Source: Adineta steineri (Eukaryota > Rotifera > Eurotatoria > Adinetida > Adinetidae). Taken from it: 64,000 nucleotides of DNA. The stretch spans positions 53,049 to 117,048 of the forward strand of contig CAJNOI010000007.1 in the NCBI GenBank assembly GCA_905250115.1, written 5' to 3'. The notes beneath the pieces were generated by a model. That model saw nothing but the letters and a program-made list of their open reading frames with translations. It was not told the origin of the DNA and did not search any database. A program made the position numbers and the translations under genes. This document shows positions 1-11,847 of this stretch, one piece after another. Numbering within the stretch: the first letter of the stretch is position 1; every line of letters starts with the position of its first letter.

Positions 1-1036
1 ACACACACACACACACATTCGATATGTCTTATCAGTCGAGTTGACATACTAGTTTTTGAAGAGATGGCAAATGGTCTTTTATACTCAACTTTGTCATAGG
101 CAAATAATCATCATTTTCTTTGCGTCCCTCTCTCTCTCTCCCTCGTTCGCTCTCTCTCACTCTCTCTCATGTCGGTTATCAGAGTGGCGAACGCCTATGC
201 ATGCTTGAAGTAAGAAAGATGCAGGCGATATGTCTGTTGTAGTGATGATAGTAGCATAGATAGTGTGTATTCAATTAATTGATCTATCATTGAAAAGCAT
301 CAGTAACAGAGCATCTCAACTTGAGATATACAAACATACTCGCACGTTAACTTTCCAGCAAGAAAAAAAAGCTTGATGACACTTATCTTCGACAGTTTGA
401 TGAAAGGCTAGTTAACGATCATTATATTAAATGAAAATTATTATAAGTATATAGATAGTTATATACAATTACAAGTTTATCTCTTGTCGATATAGAAGAA
501 TCATTAATAGAAAAATAAGTTATACGAATAGATGATAGTAGAAACAATATATAATATTGAAATATTAAGTAAGATAATAATAATGCATAATAGTAAATAT
601 GTTCTTTTTTTTCTATACCTGATAAAGAGAAGAAGAAAAAAATCTAACAAAACGACATATAGCTGTCAGATGGATTTCTTTCTCATATATATACATTATG
701 ACTAAGGATTCGAGTAAGTATTTAAAAGTATTATTTCTTATATTTATCATAAATCAGATTTATTTGTAAATATGCGTTTGTACGTTTAGAATAATAATAT
801 AACGAAAAAAAATATCGCAATAATCTTAAACTTTTTTTTTCCTCCCTTTAGTTTTTATTTATATCCTTTTTTCTATCGAAAAAAAAATTATAGATAAGAC
901 TGTAGTTTAAATGATAGGACTGTCTTCATAGTTAAAACAATTGAGAAGTCTGAGTATGTAGGTCTGTTGTAGAGATATCGTCAATTATGAGGCAAATCAA
1001 CGACAAACCCGGTTGATTCTCTATAGATATAGATAC
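1..1036. other. Gene-free upstream region with microsatellites
   Basis: Starts with an AC dinucleotide run (1-17) and holds a CT-rich stretch (about 127-171), followed by AT-rich DNA. No coding exon is visible. It probably contains the promoter and 5' UTR of the transporter gene that starts at 1037, but no TATA box could be picked out with confidence. Confidence 0.6.
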
Positions 1037-2971
1037 ATGTCAAGTAAAGAGACGAAACAAGAACATCTACTAATGATTGCGAATAAAACTTATGATCGAC
1101 CTGAAACAAAAAACTTACTTGTGACAACTACAACATCATCATCGATAGTAGAAACAACAAAAACATACGATACGATAATTGTACAAGGTAATCGTGATAA
1201 TTGGAGTAATCGAGTTGTCTATCTATTATCAATTATTGGTTTTGTTGTTGATCTTGGTAAGTCTAGTTTTTTCTTCTTCTTCTTCCCATGAAATAAATTT
1301 ATTTTAATTCTTTTCATTTTTCATAGGCAATGTTTGGCGTTTTCCAACAACATGTTATCGAAATGGAGGTGGTGCCTTTCTTATTCCTTATTTTACATTT
1401 TTATTTCTTGTCGGTCTTCCATGTAAGTTTACTTTTCTTAAATAGAATTTTTTTGTTTTATTTTCTAAACAAAAAAAGGCATGTATATGGAATTGGCTAT
1501 TGGACAATATCATCGTCTTGGTTACATTACAATATGGAATAAAGTTTGTCCACCTTTGAAAGGTATTGGTTATGCAATGTTAATTATTAATTTCTATGTT
1601 TTATCTTATTATAATACAATTATTGCTTGGTCAATTCATTATTGTATTGCATCATTTCGTGCCATTGTACCATGGACATATTGTAAAAATGCTTGGAATA
1701 CAGATCATTGTTATTCATTACATGAAACACAAAGTCTTAATATAACACATAATGCATCATGTTCATCAGCTGATGAATATTTTGAACGACGTATGCTTAA
1801 ATCTCATTTATCACCAAGTATTAATCAATTAGGTTCATTACAATGGGAATTAGTTGGATGTTCAATGATTGTTTTTCTTCTTATCTATTTAGTAATATTT
1901 AAAGGAGTTAAAACAGCTGGTAAAGCAATATGGTTTACAGCATTAGCACCTTATTTTGTACTTGCTATATTATTATTTCGTTCATTAACACTTGATGGAA
2001 TATTTGAAGGTTTAAAATATTATGTTAAACCATCATTTGAACGTTTAGGTGAATATTCTGTATGGCAAGCAGCTGCCGTACAAATATTTTTTAGTTTAGG
2101 ACCTGGTTTTGGTGTTTTACTTAGTTATGCTAGTTTTAGTGATACACATGATAATGTTGCTAATACAGCATTAATTGCTAGTTTAATTAATTGTTTTACT
2201 AGTTTATTATATGGTACAGTTGTTTTTGCTGGTCTTGGATATTTATCATATCGTTTAAAAAGTGATGTTAAACAATTTACGGAAAGTAATATGGGTCTTG
2301 TTTTTGTTGTTTATCCTGAAATTTTAACATCAATACGTGGTGCACCTTTTTTTTCTATCCTATTCTTTATTATGCTTCTTACATTGGGACTTGATAGTGT
2401 ATTTGCCGGTGCTGAAAGTGTATATACAGCATTATCTGATGAATTTCCAATACTTGCACGTTCACCTCGTATATCACGTGCATTTGTTGTATTAATCCCA
2501 TTTTTAGCATCAATACCAACATTAACAAATGGCGGAAAATATATTGTTCATTTTATGGATTTTTTTGGTACATCACCATCAATAATGTTTATTGTTTTAT
2601 GTGAACTTATTGCAACAGTATGGCTATATGGAATGGATAGATTTAATGAAAATGTTGAAACAATGACTGGACGTAAACCAAGTATTTATTGGCGTATTAC
2701 ATGTCGTTATATAGCTCCATTAATTCTATTTGTTCTTTATGTATGTTCATTTATTCAATATGATAGTCATGAATTTACTTCATTTGGTGATAAAAAAACT
2801 GTTACCAGAGTAAGTATTGCTGGATGGACAATGAGTACAATATCAACATTACCTATACCACTTTATGCAATTTGGTGGTTTATATTTCGACGTAATACAA
2901 ATACGACTGAAGAAACAACAACAACAGTTATTGAAGAAAAAATGCCAATGAAAACTACTGCTGATGCATAA
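1037..2971 (+). CDS. SLC6 monoamine (serotonin-like) transporter
   Basis: Na+/Cl- coupled neurotransmitter symporter of the plasma membrane. Exons 1037-1256, 1327-1422 and 1479-2971 join in frame (introns 70 and 56 nt, GTAAGT donors) to about 602 residues, normal for SLC6. The TM1 segment crosses the first junction as VVDLGNVWRFP. Asp72 is the residue that binds the amine in serotonin, dopamine and noradrenaline carriers (Gly in GABA/glycine carriers). Other family marks are [16 protein letters not shown] in TM3, the extracellular cysteine pair in [10 protein letters not shown], two N-glycosylation sequons just after it, [11 protein letters not shown] in TM6 and LGLDSVFAG in TM8. Resemblance to SERT exceeds that to DAT in the ELAIGQYHR and KGIGYA stretches. 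ATG 1037 is used because the frame upstream offers only TTG. Exon 3 is long and intron-free. Substrate assignment is inference. Confidence 0.93.
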
Positions 2972-3462
2972 TAATTATTTATTGAATGAGTATTAATTAT
3001 TTGAAAGAATGAATTATAATCTCATAGAAATAAACAAGACACAATTTATATAATTATCTGTTTTATTAGACAGTAGATTATTTTATTTTATTTTATTTTA
3101 TTTTTTTTGTGTAATATGTGTAGATTTATCAAAAAGTCAAAAAAAAAAGTTTGTGTGTGTATAAAATAAATATCAATAAAGTTCTCGATCATAATTGAAA
3201 CAATATTGAAAAAAAAAGACTAAGATTTCTACAAAACTACTGAACAAACTTCCACGGTATTCTTCACATGAGACTTTGAGAATAAAGACATATGGATAAT
3301 ATTTTTTTCTCAGCCTTGAACTTTTTCTTTTATCATAGATAAAAAAATACGTATATTTATCATACGTTTTATTTGAGAAAAAAGAGTAATATGTGTAATG
3401 CTTAGAGCATTGAATGCTTTATTACTCATGATTATATACAGAAAAATAAATATCATTGTTTA
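2972..3462. other. Convergent intergenic spacer
   Basis: Holds the 3' ends of two converging genes. A TTTTA-rich run lies at about 3078-3107 and AATAAA-type polyadenylation signals occur near 3165-3180 on the + strand. No additional gene seen. Confidence 0.5.
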
Positions 3463-5096
3463 TTAAACACTGTCGAAGAGTAAATAACTTTGAAGAAATT
3501 TAGGTACATCAAGTTTTTGTACGGCTCGATCAATTCGTATTTTAATTGATGAATTAAATAAATGTGTACGAATTTGTTTTCGTAAAATATTTTTTAATGT
3601 ACATGGTGTTGTTGCACGTCGATAAATTTCTTTTTTAACATTTTCATCAAGTTCCATAGATTCAGCTAAATAACTGGGATGAAAACAATAAGCTGCATCA
3701 CATAGTAATTCAATAAAATATGGATTTGATTGAAAACGACGTAAGAAACGAAGAACACTATCTGAAACGAGAGAAAAAACAGTCAGTTTTTAATAACTAA
3801 ATCTATATAGATGATATGTGTAAACCTCGTCCTCGTGAAAATGATATTCGAGCACCATAACTAAAAAGTAAACGAATAATACGCATATCAAGTCGTCGAT
3901 CTTGAGCATGTTTAATATAAGCAACTAATGGGGTCCGAAATGGAACATGTTGATGATGATGTTGACGATTATTTGAAACAGATTGATTTGGTTGAGCATC
4001 ATTTTCAAGAAGACATTTAATAATATTATATTGATTTGTAAGATATGAACATTGACAAGCAAGTATTAATGGTGTTATACATTCAACATCTTCATTTGTT
4101 TCTTCATTTGTATCAGCACCAAATGCTAAAAGAAGAAATCGTATCATATATATATAAATTAAATATCAATTTTTACATACCAATTAAAAGTTGAATTATA
4201 TCAATTGCATCTTTTCGAATAGCTAATTCTAACGGTGAATTACATAATTCTGGATTTTTATTAGTAAAACCACCGGAAGTTAATAAATGTTCAACAATAT
4301 CATTTCGTTTTGATTCAATAGCTGTAACAAGAGCATTACGTTGTCGAAATTTTTTTGTTACATAATTAACATTAGCTCCATAACGACATAATAAAATGAC
4401 AGCACCTATATTTCCTTCACGACAAGCTTTTATTAATGGTGTAATACCACTACGTGAAAGTGCATTTGGATTAGCACCATATTTAAGAATTAATTCCAAT
4501 GCATTATAATTCTCATAAGGTAATAAATTAATTTCATAACCAAGAAAATATTGTTGATTTACATCAGCACCAGAACAAAGAAGTAAACGTGCACATTCAA
4601 TATGATTATTTTCCAAACAAAGACTCAATGGTTCGATCATTAAATCATAATAAGGTACAGCTATTGAACGAGTTTGACTATTATTTGTTGCTGCTATACG
4701 AAAATTAACAAGAGAACCATGATCAATTAATAAATGCATGATATCAATAAAACCATATTTAGCAGCTAAATGTAAAGGTGAATATCCAGCTTCGTCTAAT
4801 ATATTTACATCTGCATGATAGTCTTCAATAAGTAATCGAACACATTCAAAATCATTTTCAAATGCAGCATAATGTAATGGTCGAAGACCACGTCGAACAC
4901 TTCCATCAATATTTATATATTTACAACTGTAGATCGAAAAAAACAAGAATTATGGAAAGAAATACAATTAAGCGTAAAAAAAATACCTGAGAATGAGTTT
5001 AATATCATTGGGAGATGAATGTTGTACAATAGCATCTCGAAGTAATAATAAAAGTGAATCCTCATCCATATGGCTAGCAATAGTTTCTTCAGTCAT
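3463..5096 (-). CDS. Ankyrin repeat and SOCS box (ASB) protein
   Basis: Substrate receptor for a Cullin5-ElonginB/C ubiquitin ligase, by family. Four exons on the minus strand, 5096-4987, 4926-4181, 4125-3826 and 3761-3463, join in frame to about 484 residues. The protein begins MTEETIASHMDE, then carries roughly eight to nine ankyrin repeats (for example GLRPLHYAAFEND, GYSPLHLAAKYGF, GITPLIKACREGN, CITPLILACQ). The C-terminus is a SOCS box: a Cys/Leu-rich ElonginC-binding helix (CTLKNILRKQIR), then LDVPKFLQSYLLF in the position of the usual LPxxLxxYLLY Cullin5 motif. The exon 3 donor is a weak GTTTAC but the frame continues across it. It converges on the SLC6 gene. The exact ASB subtype cannot be given by eye. 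Confidence 0.88.
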
Positions 5097-5684
5097 TTTA
5101 ATTTGTACAATTGAAAGATTATATTATTTCCTTTTTCTTTTTTTTTACATCATCTTATTTTTCCAATCGAATATATATAGAGATAAATTTGTACTTGTCT
5201 TTGACCTTAGAGTTTTCCTTTCCTTCCTAGCATTGCAGCATCATCTGATATTTTCTTGTGCTTTCTTTGCGTCGAAATTGTTGTCTCGTGTACATAGAAT
5301 AATATATATACGGTACAAATGTTATAAACAACGAGAAAATATACGTAATAACCCACGATTACTCAGTGCCAGTTATCCAGATTGCTGATTATTGTCGTAT
5401 ATAGCTTTTTTTTTATACCGTGTGACAAATGGCGACAATTCATAGATGACAAATGAATATTCACAAATAATATTGTTAATTGTTTCATCATCTTCGAGTG
5501 TTTTTCTTTTCCTTTCTTTTTCTTTAAAATAATATAAATTCGTTAAACAATAGATTTCAATTAAATTTTATTTTATAATAAGAAAGAGCAAATCTTTTGT
5601 TCATACTACTGAACAATCAATTATATTCTTATTCATTATATATGATGAATAGAAGGACAAATCATCAAGACTATTATTATTATC
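5097..5684. other. Upstream region of the ASB gene
   Basis: AT-rich with T runs and a short TATATATAG near 5174. Probably the ASB promoter. No coding exon supported. Confidence 0.4.
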
Positions 5685-6536
5685 GGTCAAGCAAATGAAA
5701 AAAAAATAAATTGTGTGACCGAAATGCACTCGATCACATCTGTATACTTCACAGTAATGAGAATGGAATTATGTCGGTCAGTTCGACCTCCTTATGTATA
5801 TATAGACAATCGGACAATAATAATGTATAGGTCATAACCGAAGAAGAAGAAAAAAAAGAATTGAACAAATATCATCATAAACTATAATATTGTAAATGAA
5901 TTTTTATTTAAAAAAAAATAAATCTAGAAAAACAATTAGTTGACCTGAAAATTTATTCTATTATAAAGAAATTTGCGCCTATAAGATTGATATGATTTAA
6001 ATAACTATCCAGAAGTTCAGTGTGTTTCAAAAAAAAAATCATTTGTTTTTCTAGGTCATATTAACCTATTTCCCTTTTTCTCTTCATTTGCACTTGAGAA
6101 AAAGAAGAAGAAGAAGAAGAAAACGACGAAGAAGGTCATCGCATGATGTTGTCGGTCATCCATTTGATAATTCCTCTCTGTTCTCTTCTCTCTATTCATT
6201 CACATATACATGTATATATGTACAATGGTCATTTAATCATGAACATGATAGAAAAGAGAACAAATATATATATTTTTATATGTATCTAAGGTCAATAACT
6301 ATACAACAGCCAATGTTCGATGAGAGTGTTGTGTATGTAGATACTCATAAGAAAGAGAATAAGAGCATAACGGTCAACTAGAAGAGGGTCAAGTTGACCT
6401 AACTCATGTTGACCGTAGACATGTACACATATGTATCTCATTACTCTCTGCCCTAAATAACAAAAATAAATGAACTAGGGCAACGAGAGAAAAAGAGAGA
6501 ACTATACAAGTAGAACATAGAGAGAAACAAAGGTCA
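5685..6536. promoter_or_regulatory. Cluster of GGTCA nuclear-receptor half-sites
   Basis: Fifteen GGTCA/TGACC half-sites lie in about 850 bp immediately upstream of the NFIL3-like gene: + strand at 5685, 5776, 5830, 6054, 6134, 6154, 6227, 6290, 6372, 6387 and 6532; - strand at 5716, 5941, 6395 and 6410. Seven are full AGGTCA. Two (5829, 6053) sit in AT-rich 5' context close to a ROR/REV-ERB monomer element. By base composition only about one would be expected, a rough hand estimate. Mammalian Nfil3/E4bp4 is a known REV-ERB/ROR target, so a receptor-controlled enhancer is plausible. An AAG run (about 6101-6121) lies inside. Confidence 0.5.
6387..6399. promoter_or_regulatory. ERE-like inverted repeat
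   Basis: GGTCAAGTTGACC is a perfect inverted repeat of two nuclear-receptor half-sites with a 3-base spacer, the geometry of an estrogen-response-type element. It lies 310 bases before the bZIP start codon. Binding is inference from the motif. Confidence 0.45.
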
Positions 6537-6708
6537 GTTTCGTGCCTGAGTCCGACGCGAATAGACGTATATTACCATCATCATCATCATCATAATTATT
6601 GTTACTGTTTGAAAAAAAACAATGACGACTAGCATTCAGGTTTATATCTTATTTATTTAACTATTCTAAGAAAATCTATATATATATATCCTATAATTCT
6701 TATAGAAA

Positions 6709-8418
6709 ATGCAGTCAAATGATCTACATCATTCATCAACAAATTCATTTGTACGTTCACCTCATTTACTTGCTAATGATTTACAATCACAGTTAACTAT
6801 GCTTTATGCACTTACTCAGCAACAAATATCATCGCCATCATCATCATCTCCATCTGATTTAACATTAGAATCTCAAATAAAACGTATCAAGTATGTTCTT
6901 TTCATGTTTATAGAAATAATTTAACATATACATATTTTTTGTAGAAAAACAATGCCACTGCCAAATGAACCTCCTTCTCAAATACCATTAATATCTGCAA
7001 CAAATTCTCGTTCAAGTTCAACTAGTGATCGTGAAGTTGTTAAAGTTGTTACAACAGCTGGACCACAATGTGTTGATAAAGAATTTTTAACTCAATTATT
7101 ATTACGGAAAGATGTTATACCTGCACGAAAACGTCGTGATTTTATTCCAAATGAAATGAAAGATGATCATTATTGGGAAAGAAGACGTAAAAATAACTTA
7201 GCTGCTAAACGTTCACGTGAAAAACGACGTTTCAATGATATTGTTTTAGGTAAAATTGATTTTTACATCATTGAATTTCGAAATAATTTCTAATCTTTTT
7301 TTTTCTTTTATTCAATAGAAACAAAAGTTGTAGAATTATCAAATGAAAATGATGCGCTAAAAGCAAAACTTCATTTAATGTTATCACGTTTAAATATGAA
7401 AGAAACAGAAATGGAAAGTTTATTCGAAGAAGAACAACGTCTTGGTCATATCTGTTTGAAACCAGCAACATTAGCATCAACAATGCTTAGTCATCGTACA
7501 GGTACAAGTGATGATGATGATTATTCATCACAATCAACAAGACCAAAACATTTTTCATCATCTGAAACTCACGATGACGATGAAGTAGAATCAACAACAT
7601 TTGATGATAATCCTTTACATACACGTGTTCAACATCCATTACTTTATAATCAATTACTTGGAAGTAATAATGGAAATGGTGCAGTTGATTTAAGTCGAAC
7701 AGAAGTTAAAACAGGAAATTTATTAACAACAATTTCAAATAAAAGTCCACCACCATTAACACCATCACCATCACCACCAAATGAATCTTTATTACAAATT
7801 CTTGCTAATCAAATTCTTAAAACAAAACAACCTGAAGCTATAACATCCTCACGTTTATTAACAATTGCTTCACCAACTGATACTAAACCAAATCTATCAA
7901 CATTGAAAAGAAATTTTAATCAAATACAACAAGATGATGAACAACAAAAAAAATGGGATGAAGCAGCAATGGCATTACTTTCATTAAATAAACCACCACC
8001 ACCTCCACCAGCACCCACTGAACAACAAACAGCACTTCAATCAGTTTGTCAATCAGTTATTAATGGTTTATTACGTAAACCAAATCCTCCTCGTGCTACA
8101 ATTGATTATCATAGTAATAATCAACAACAAATGCAAGGTGAAAATTTCCATCATCATCACCATCATCATCACCAGCAACAACAAGAACAACAACAACAAC
8201 AAGATAATATCAATTCATTGAATCAATTAAAAACATTAATGAATTATTTTTCTACATCATCAAATAATTCTTTTTCAATGCCGCCATTACAACAATCATC
8301 AACATGTGTTTCCCAACAAATTCAAACAATTAATAACCATACACAACAATCACATGAACCTCGAGGTGATATGATGCCTTTAAAATTGCGTATGAAAATG
8401 TTGAATGCTAAAAGTTAG
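6709..8418 (+). CDS. NFIL3/E4BP4-like bZIP transcription factor
   Basis: DNA-binding bZIP of the PAR/NFIL3 group, nuclear and usually a repressor in the circadian output loop. Exons 6709-6890, 6945-7249 and 7319-8418 join in frame to about 528 residues. The bZIP core lies at about residues 121-205: [31 protein letters not shown] with the NNxAAxxSR basic signature, then a leucine zipper reading on through [15 protein letters not shown] across the exon 2/3 junction. The RRxFIPxExKDxxYW extension ahead of the basic region is diagnostic of NFIL3 (vrille in flies). The long C-terminus is low-complexity with polyproline, polyhistidine and polyglutamine. A 3' splice acceptor (AG at 6704-6705) lies 3 nt before the ATG, so there is a 5' UTR intron or spliced-leader addition. 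Confidence 0.92.
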
Positions 8419-8440
8419 AAGAAAACAAAACGAAGTTTGT

Positions 8441-8650
8441 AAGATGGAGGGACTGGACGAAACTCGCAACAGTGAAACGAACAGTGTTCGTCTTTATGCG
8501 ATGAGCCAAGCTTATTATTTAGTACAGGAGATAATGGCGGCGAGGTGTGAGCAGCGACACACTCCGAATTAGGAGATGATTGTACAGAGTTGACGGCGCG
8601 CTAGACAGTGTGCGGTCGAAAGAACGCAGGCGAGGCCCTCCATTACAGTT
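8441..8650 (+). other. GC-rich, foldable segment in the NFIL3 3' region
   Basis: The roughly 240 bases after the stop are visibly richer in G and C (about half) than the surrounding AT-rich DNA. ATGGAGGG (8444-8451) can pair with CCCTCCAT (8636-8643), closing a domain of about 190 nt. Inside it are shorter complementary pairs: GACGAA with TTCGTC, GTGTG with CACAC, and TGCG with CGCA. This could be a structured 3' UTR element or a separate ncRNA. No open reading frame explains it. Confidence 0.45.
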
Positions 8651-8943
8651 CGGCGCTCACCGAGGCGACCTGCACAGATCATATTTGTTAGCTATTAAAC
8701 ATCGAAAAAGCAAAAAATGAGGAATGTACATTGTAGTTGTTGTATATTAACGTTTCAAATGTGTGCCATATAAAAATAAAAAAAAAGTAGAATAGAACAA
8801 AAAAAATAAAAAAAAAAGTATAAAATATAAGAAATTTAAAATAAAAATTGTATTCAATATGTCCTTGTTGAAAAATTGTCTACATATGCATGTGTGTGTT
8901 TTTTTTTGAATGTTATGTCCTTGTCTCTCGTCCATTTTTTCGT

Positions 8944-8965
8944 GTATGTATGTATGTATGTATGT
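8944..8965. repeat. TGTA tetranucleotide microsatellite
   Basis: About five tandem GTAT/TGTA units in the AT-rich spacer between the bZIP gene and the small membrane protein gene. The remainder of 8700-9303 is T-rich with no gene seen. Confidence 0.8.
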
Positions 8966-9303
8966 TAGTTTTTTTTTCTTGTATTTTTTATTTCATATTC
9001 ATGCATCGAATTCTTTTTTTTTTCATGAATGTTATTAAACATGTTTTTCTTAATTGTCAGATAATGTTATAAAAATGTTCTGTGTGTTTAATTACAATAA
9101 ATTTTGAATGTTATAAAGTTGTACTACGATGAACTTTATCAAACTAATTCATTTGTTTTCATTTCAAAAAATTATAGAATTTTTGAAAGTATATTTTTAT
9201 TTATCATATACATGAAAAATAGAGTATATGTATTAAAACTTCATTATAATAACAAATTATTCTATTTTTCTTCATTTATTGCATTTTAAATATGAATTAA
9301 ATA

Positions 9304-9665
9304 TCATTCAAATGATAGTTTTCTATTTGATTTTAAACGATTAATAAGAGATGATGAATGATTAAATGTCTTTTGAACTCGTTCATATTTCATAAGATTT
9401 GGTATAAGTGTTGGCCATATATACCATTTAATAAGTAAAAAAAGTAAACCATAAAAAAATATACATTTAAATCCACTAAGAAGAAATTGGAAAAAATATA
9501 CTGAACATGGATATTCAGGTTCTCGACCAAATACTTGATAGTATCGAGCAGAACGAGGTCGACGTCGACTATATATTAAAAGAAATCGAAAAAATTAAGA
9601 TTCTTCTTAGCTAGTTTAATATAAAAAGAATAAACACACCAAATATTAAACTGCCACGTTGCCAT
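9304..9665 (-). CDS. Small single-pass membrane protein (96 aa)
   Basis: Two exons on the minus strand, 9665-9640 (MATWQFNI plus 2 nt) and 9568-9304, join in frame across a 71-nt GT-AG intron to 96 residues. The N-terminus is arginine-rich (RRRPRSAR), followed by a hydrophobic segment at about residues 31-58 (YFFQFLLSGFKCIFFYGLLF onward) ending in KWYIWPTLIP, then a basic polar tail. By the positive-inside rule the topology is ambiguous, since both flanks are basic. Codon use matches neighbouring genes. No family recognised. It is too short for standard length cut-offs, so it could be missed by gene callers. Support is the in-frame splice and ATG only. Confidence 0.55.
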
Positions 9666-10337
9666 TTACTTGTATATACATTAAAATTTCTTTAAATGTT
9701 TTATATTCTAACATTCACCTTTTGTTGACAAATGCATTGCGATAGAAGCGTAATGTATTTTTTTTTAAATCATAACTATTTATTTTATTTTCAAGTAGAC
9801 AAAAAAATGAACTTTAGTATATTTTATATGAAATCATTCTGTTATGTAGAATCATAAATATTAAATAGGAAATTCAACAAGATCGAAAAGATTTCAATTT
9901 TTTACTTTTAGTCGTAATATTATATTTAAAAAACAAGCAACAAACTCGTCTTTTTTTTTGTCTAGATGATTTATAATACACTTGACTACTCATTCGGATG
10001 ATTGGATTGCATAAATACGTAAGCATTTTACTTTAGTATATATTTATATATATTGAAAGACATGATCGATAGTCACTGTTCATCCATATGACAGTTGATC
10101 GTTGTTGATAATTTTTTTCGTTCGTCCGTTTGTTCGTTCTTTTTTTTTTCCTTTCTTTTCTTATTTAGTGAACACGGACAAAAGTCAGTCGATGTCTATC
10201 GATGTTCGCTTGTTCACTGGACCATATCACTCATCCGTTTCACCAAATATGTTTTACTCCTATTCTTCCAACATCATTTAACAAAGAAAGACGACGATTC
10301 ATTATTATTCATAAGAGTAAACTTTCAACGGTCAACT
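9666..10337. other. Divergent intergenic region
   Basis: Separates the minus-strand small membrane gene from the plus-strand cyclophilin. AT-rich, with T runs. It should carry both promoters. An upstream frame runs from 10095 into the cyclophilin exon but lacks an ATG and looks non-coding. Confidence 0.4.
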
Positions 10338-11847
10338 ATGTTTTCAAATCCAATTTATAACCTTCCATCACAATTTAATGAAAATTTATTAACACAAAAT
10401 TTAGCTGGCCTTTCTCTAAATCGTGCTCAACCATATCAAGATCAACAACAACAGCAACAACCACAACAACAACAGCAACAACCACAACAACAACAACAGC
10501 AACCACAACAACAACAGCAAAATGTCGATTTTGAAACACTTCAATATTCACAACAACAACAAATGCCAAATGATGCGGAAGGTTATGTTCCACAAACATT
10601 TGATGATACCAATGTCAAATGGTCATCACCAGATGAAGTCAGTGCTGCATATCAACGTGGATCTCCTTTTGTACGCCAGTATAATAATTCTATGATTGAT
10701 GATTATTATAAGAAATTTGTTCGTCCAATTACTGATTATGTTGCTATACCAACAACTGGTCAACCAACTTATGTTTATCAAAGTCTCGATGGACAACAAA
10801 CAACAAATGAACCATTACCAACTCAACAATCCATGAGTGGAGGTACTAAATGACGATATTTACTAGTTTCTATTTCAAAGATATGATATACTTTCTTTTT
10901 TAGGTAATACTATGCCAAACGAATTAAATTCATCTATGTTTACGAATGTTTCACAAACAAATACGGATGGAGCTGAAGAAAAAAAACATAAGAAAAAACA
11001 TAAAAAACGATCTTCAAAACATAGTCATGGTGATAGTTCTAAACATAATGATACTGAAAAACTAATTGATGAACGGTAGATTCAATACTTCCATTTTTTA
11101 TAATAAATCTATTTTATTTTATTTTTAAATTTATAGAAAAAATGAATTAAATGATGATGTTGATGTCCAACAAACACCTCCTATGGGTTTAAATGAGCAC
11201 ATTGGTAATACATATCATCAACAACAACAATTGGCTACTACTCTTTCTGAAAGCAAATTGTATGTATAGAAAAAACTTTATGACATAAAACTATTTTATT
11301 TTTATTATACTGTAGAAATGGAGGTGGTCCTCAGATACCTATGAAACATGAAGCTAATCCAGTTGTGTATTTTGATATTGAAATTGATGGTGATCCACGT
11401 GGTCGTCTTATTATGGAACTTTTTCGTCATGTTTTACCACGTACAGCACAAAATTTCTTATCATTATGTTTAAATGAACATGGTTTTGGTTTTCGTTTAT
11501 CATATTTTCATCGTATTATACCAGGTTTTATGGCACAAGGTGGTGATTTTGAAAAGTCAAATGGTACAGGTGGTTATTCAATATATGGTGAAAAATTTGA
11601 AGATGAAGGTTTTCCATATCTACATGATCGTGCTGGTCTTTTATCAATGGCAAATAGTGGTCCAAATACAAATGGAAGTCAATTTTTTATTACATTTGTT
11701 CCATGTCCACATTTAGATAATAAACATGTGGTATTTGGACAAGTTTTACAAGGTTTTCATATACTTAAAGATCTTGATTTGAGTGGATCGGAAAATGGTG
11801 ATGTATCACGAGAAGTTAAAATTGCAAATTGTGATCAACTTCAATAA
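10338..11847 (+). CDS. Cyclophilin-type peptidyl-prolyl isomerase, Q-rich N-terminus
   Basis: Exons 10338-10842, 10904-11075, 11137-11259 and 11316-11847 join in frame to about 443 residues. The first 265 residues are not cyclophilin: a polyglutamine/proline tract (about 35-62), a Tyr/Gln-rich segment, and a basic KKHKKKHKKRSSKH stretch that could serve as a nuclear signal. Residues about 280-443 are a complete cyclophilin domain. The active-site FHRIIPGFMAQGGDF contains the Arg, Phe, Met and Gln of cyclophilin A, and MANSGPNTNGSQFF and NKHVVFG are present. The tryptophan that contacts cyclosporin (Trp121 in CypA) is replaced by His in PHLDNKHVVFG, as in Cyp40, which suggests weak drug binding. 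Start taken as ATG 10338. The upstream extension of the frame has only TTG. Confidence 0.9.

Noticed and set aside
10375..10599. Minus-strand Val-rich frame and plus-strand Asn-rich frame over the cyclophilin Q tract.
   Set aside because: Shadow frames of the CAA/CAG repeat within a confirmed exon.
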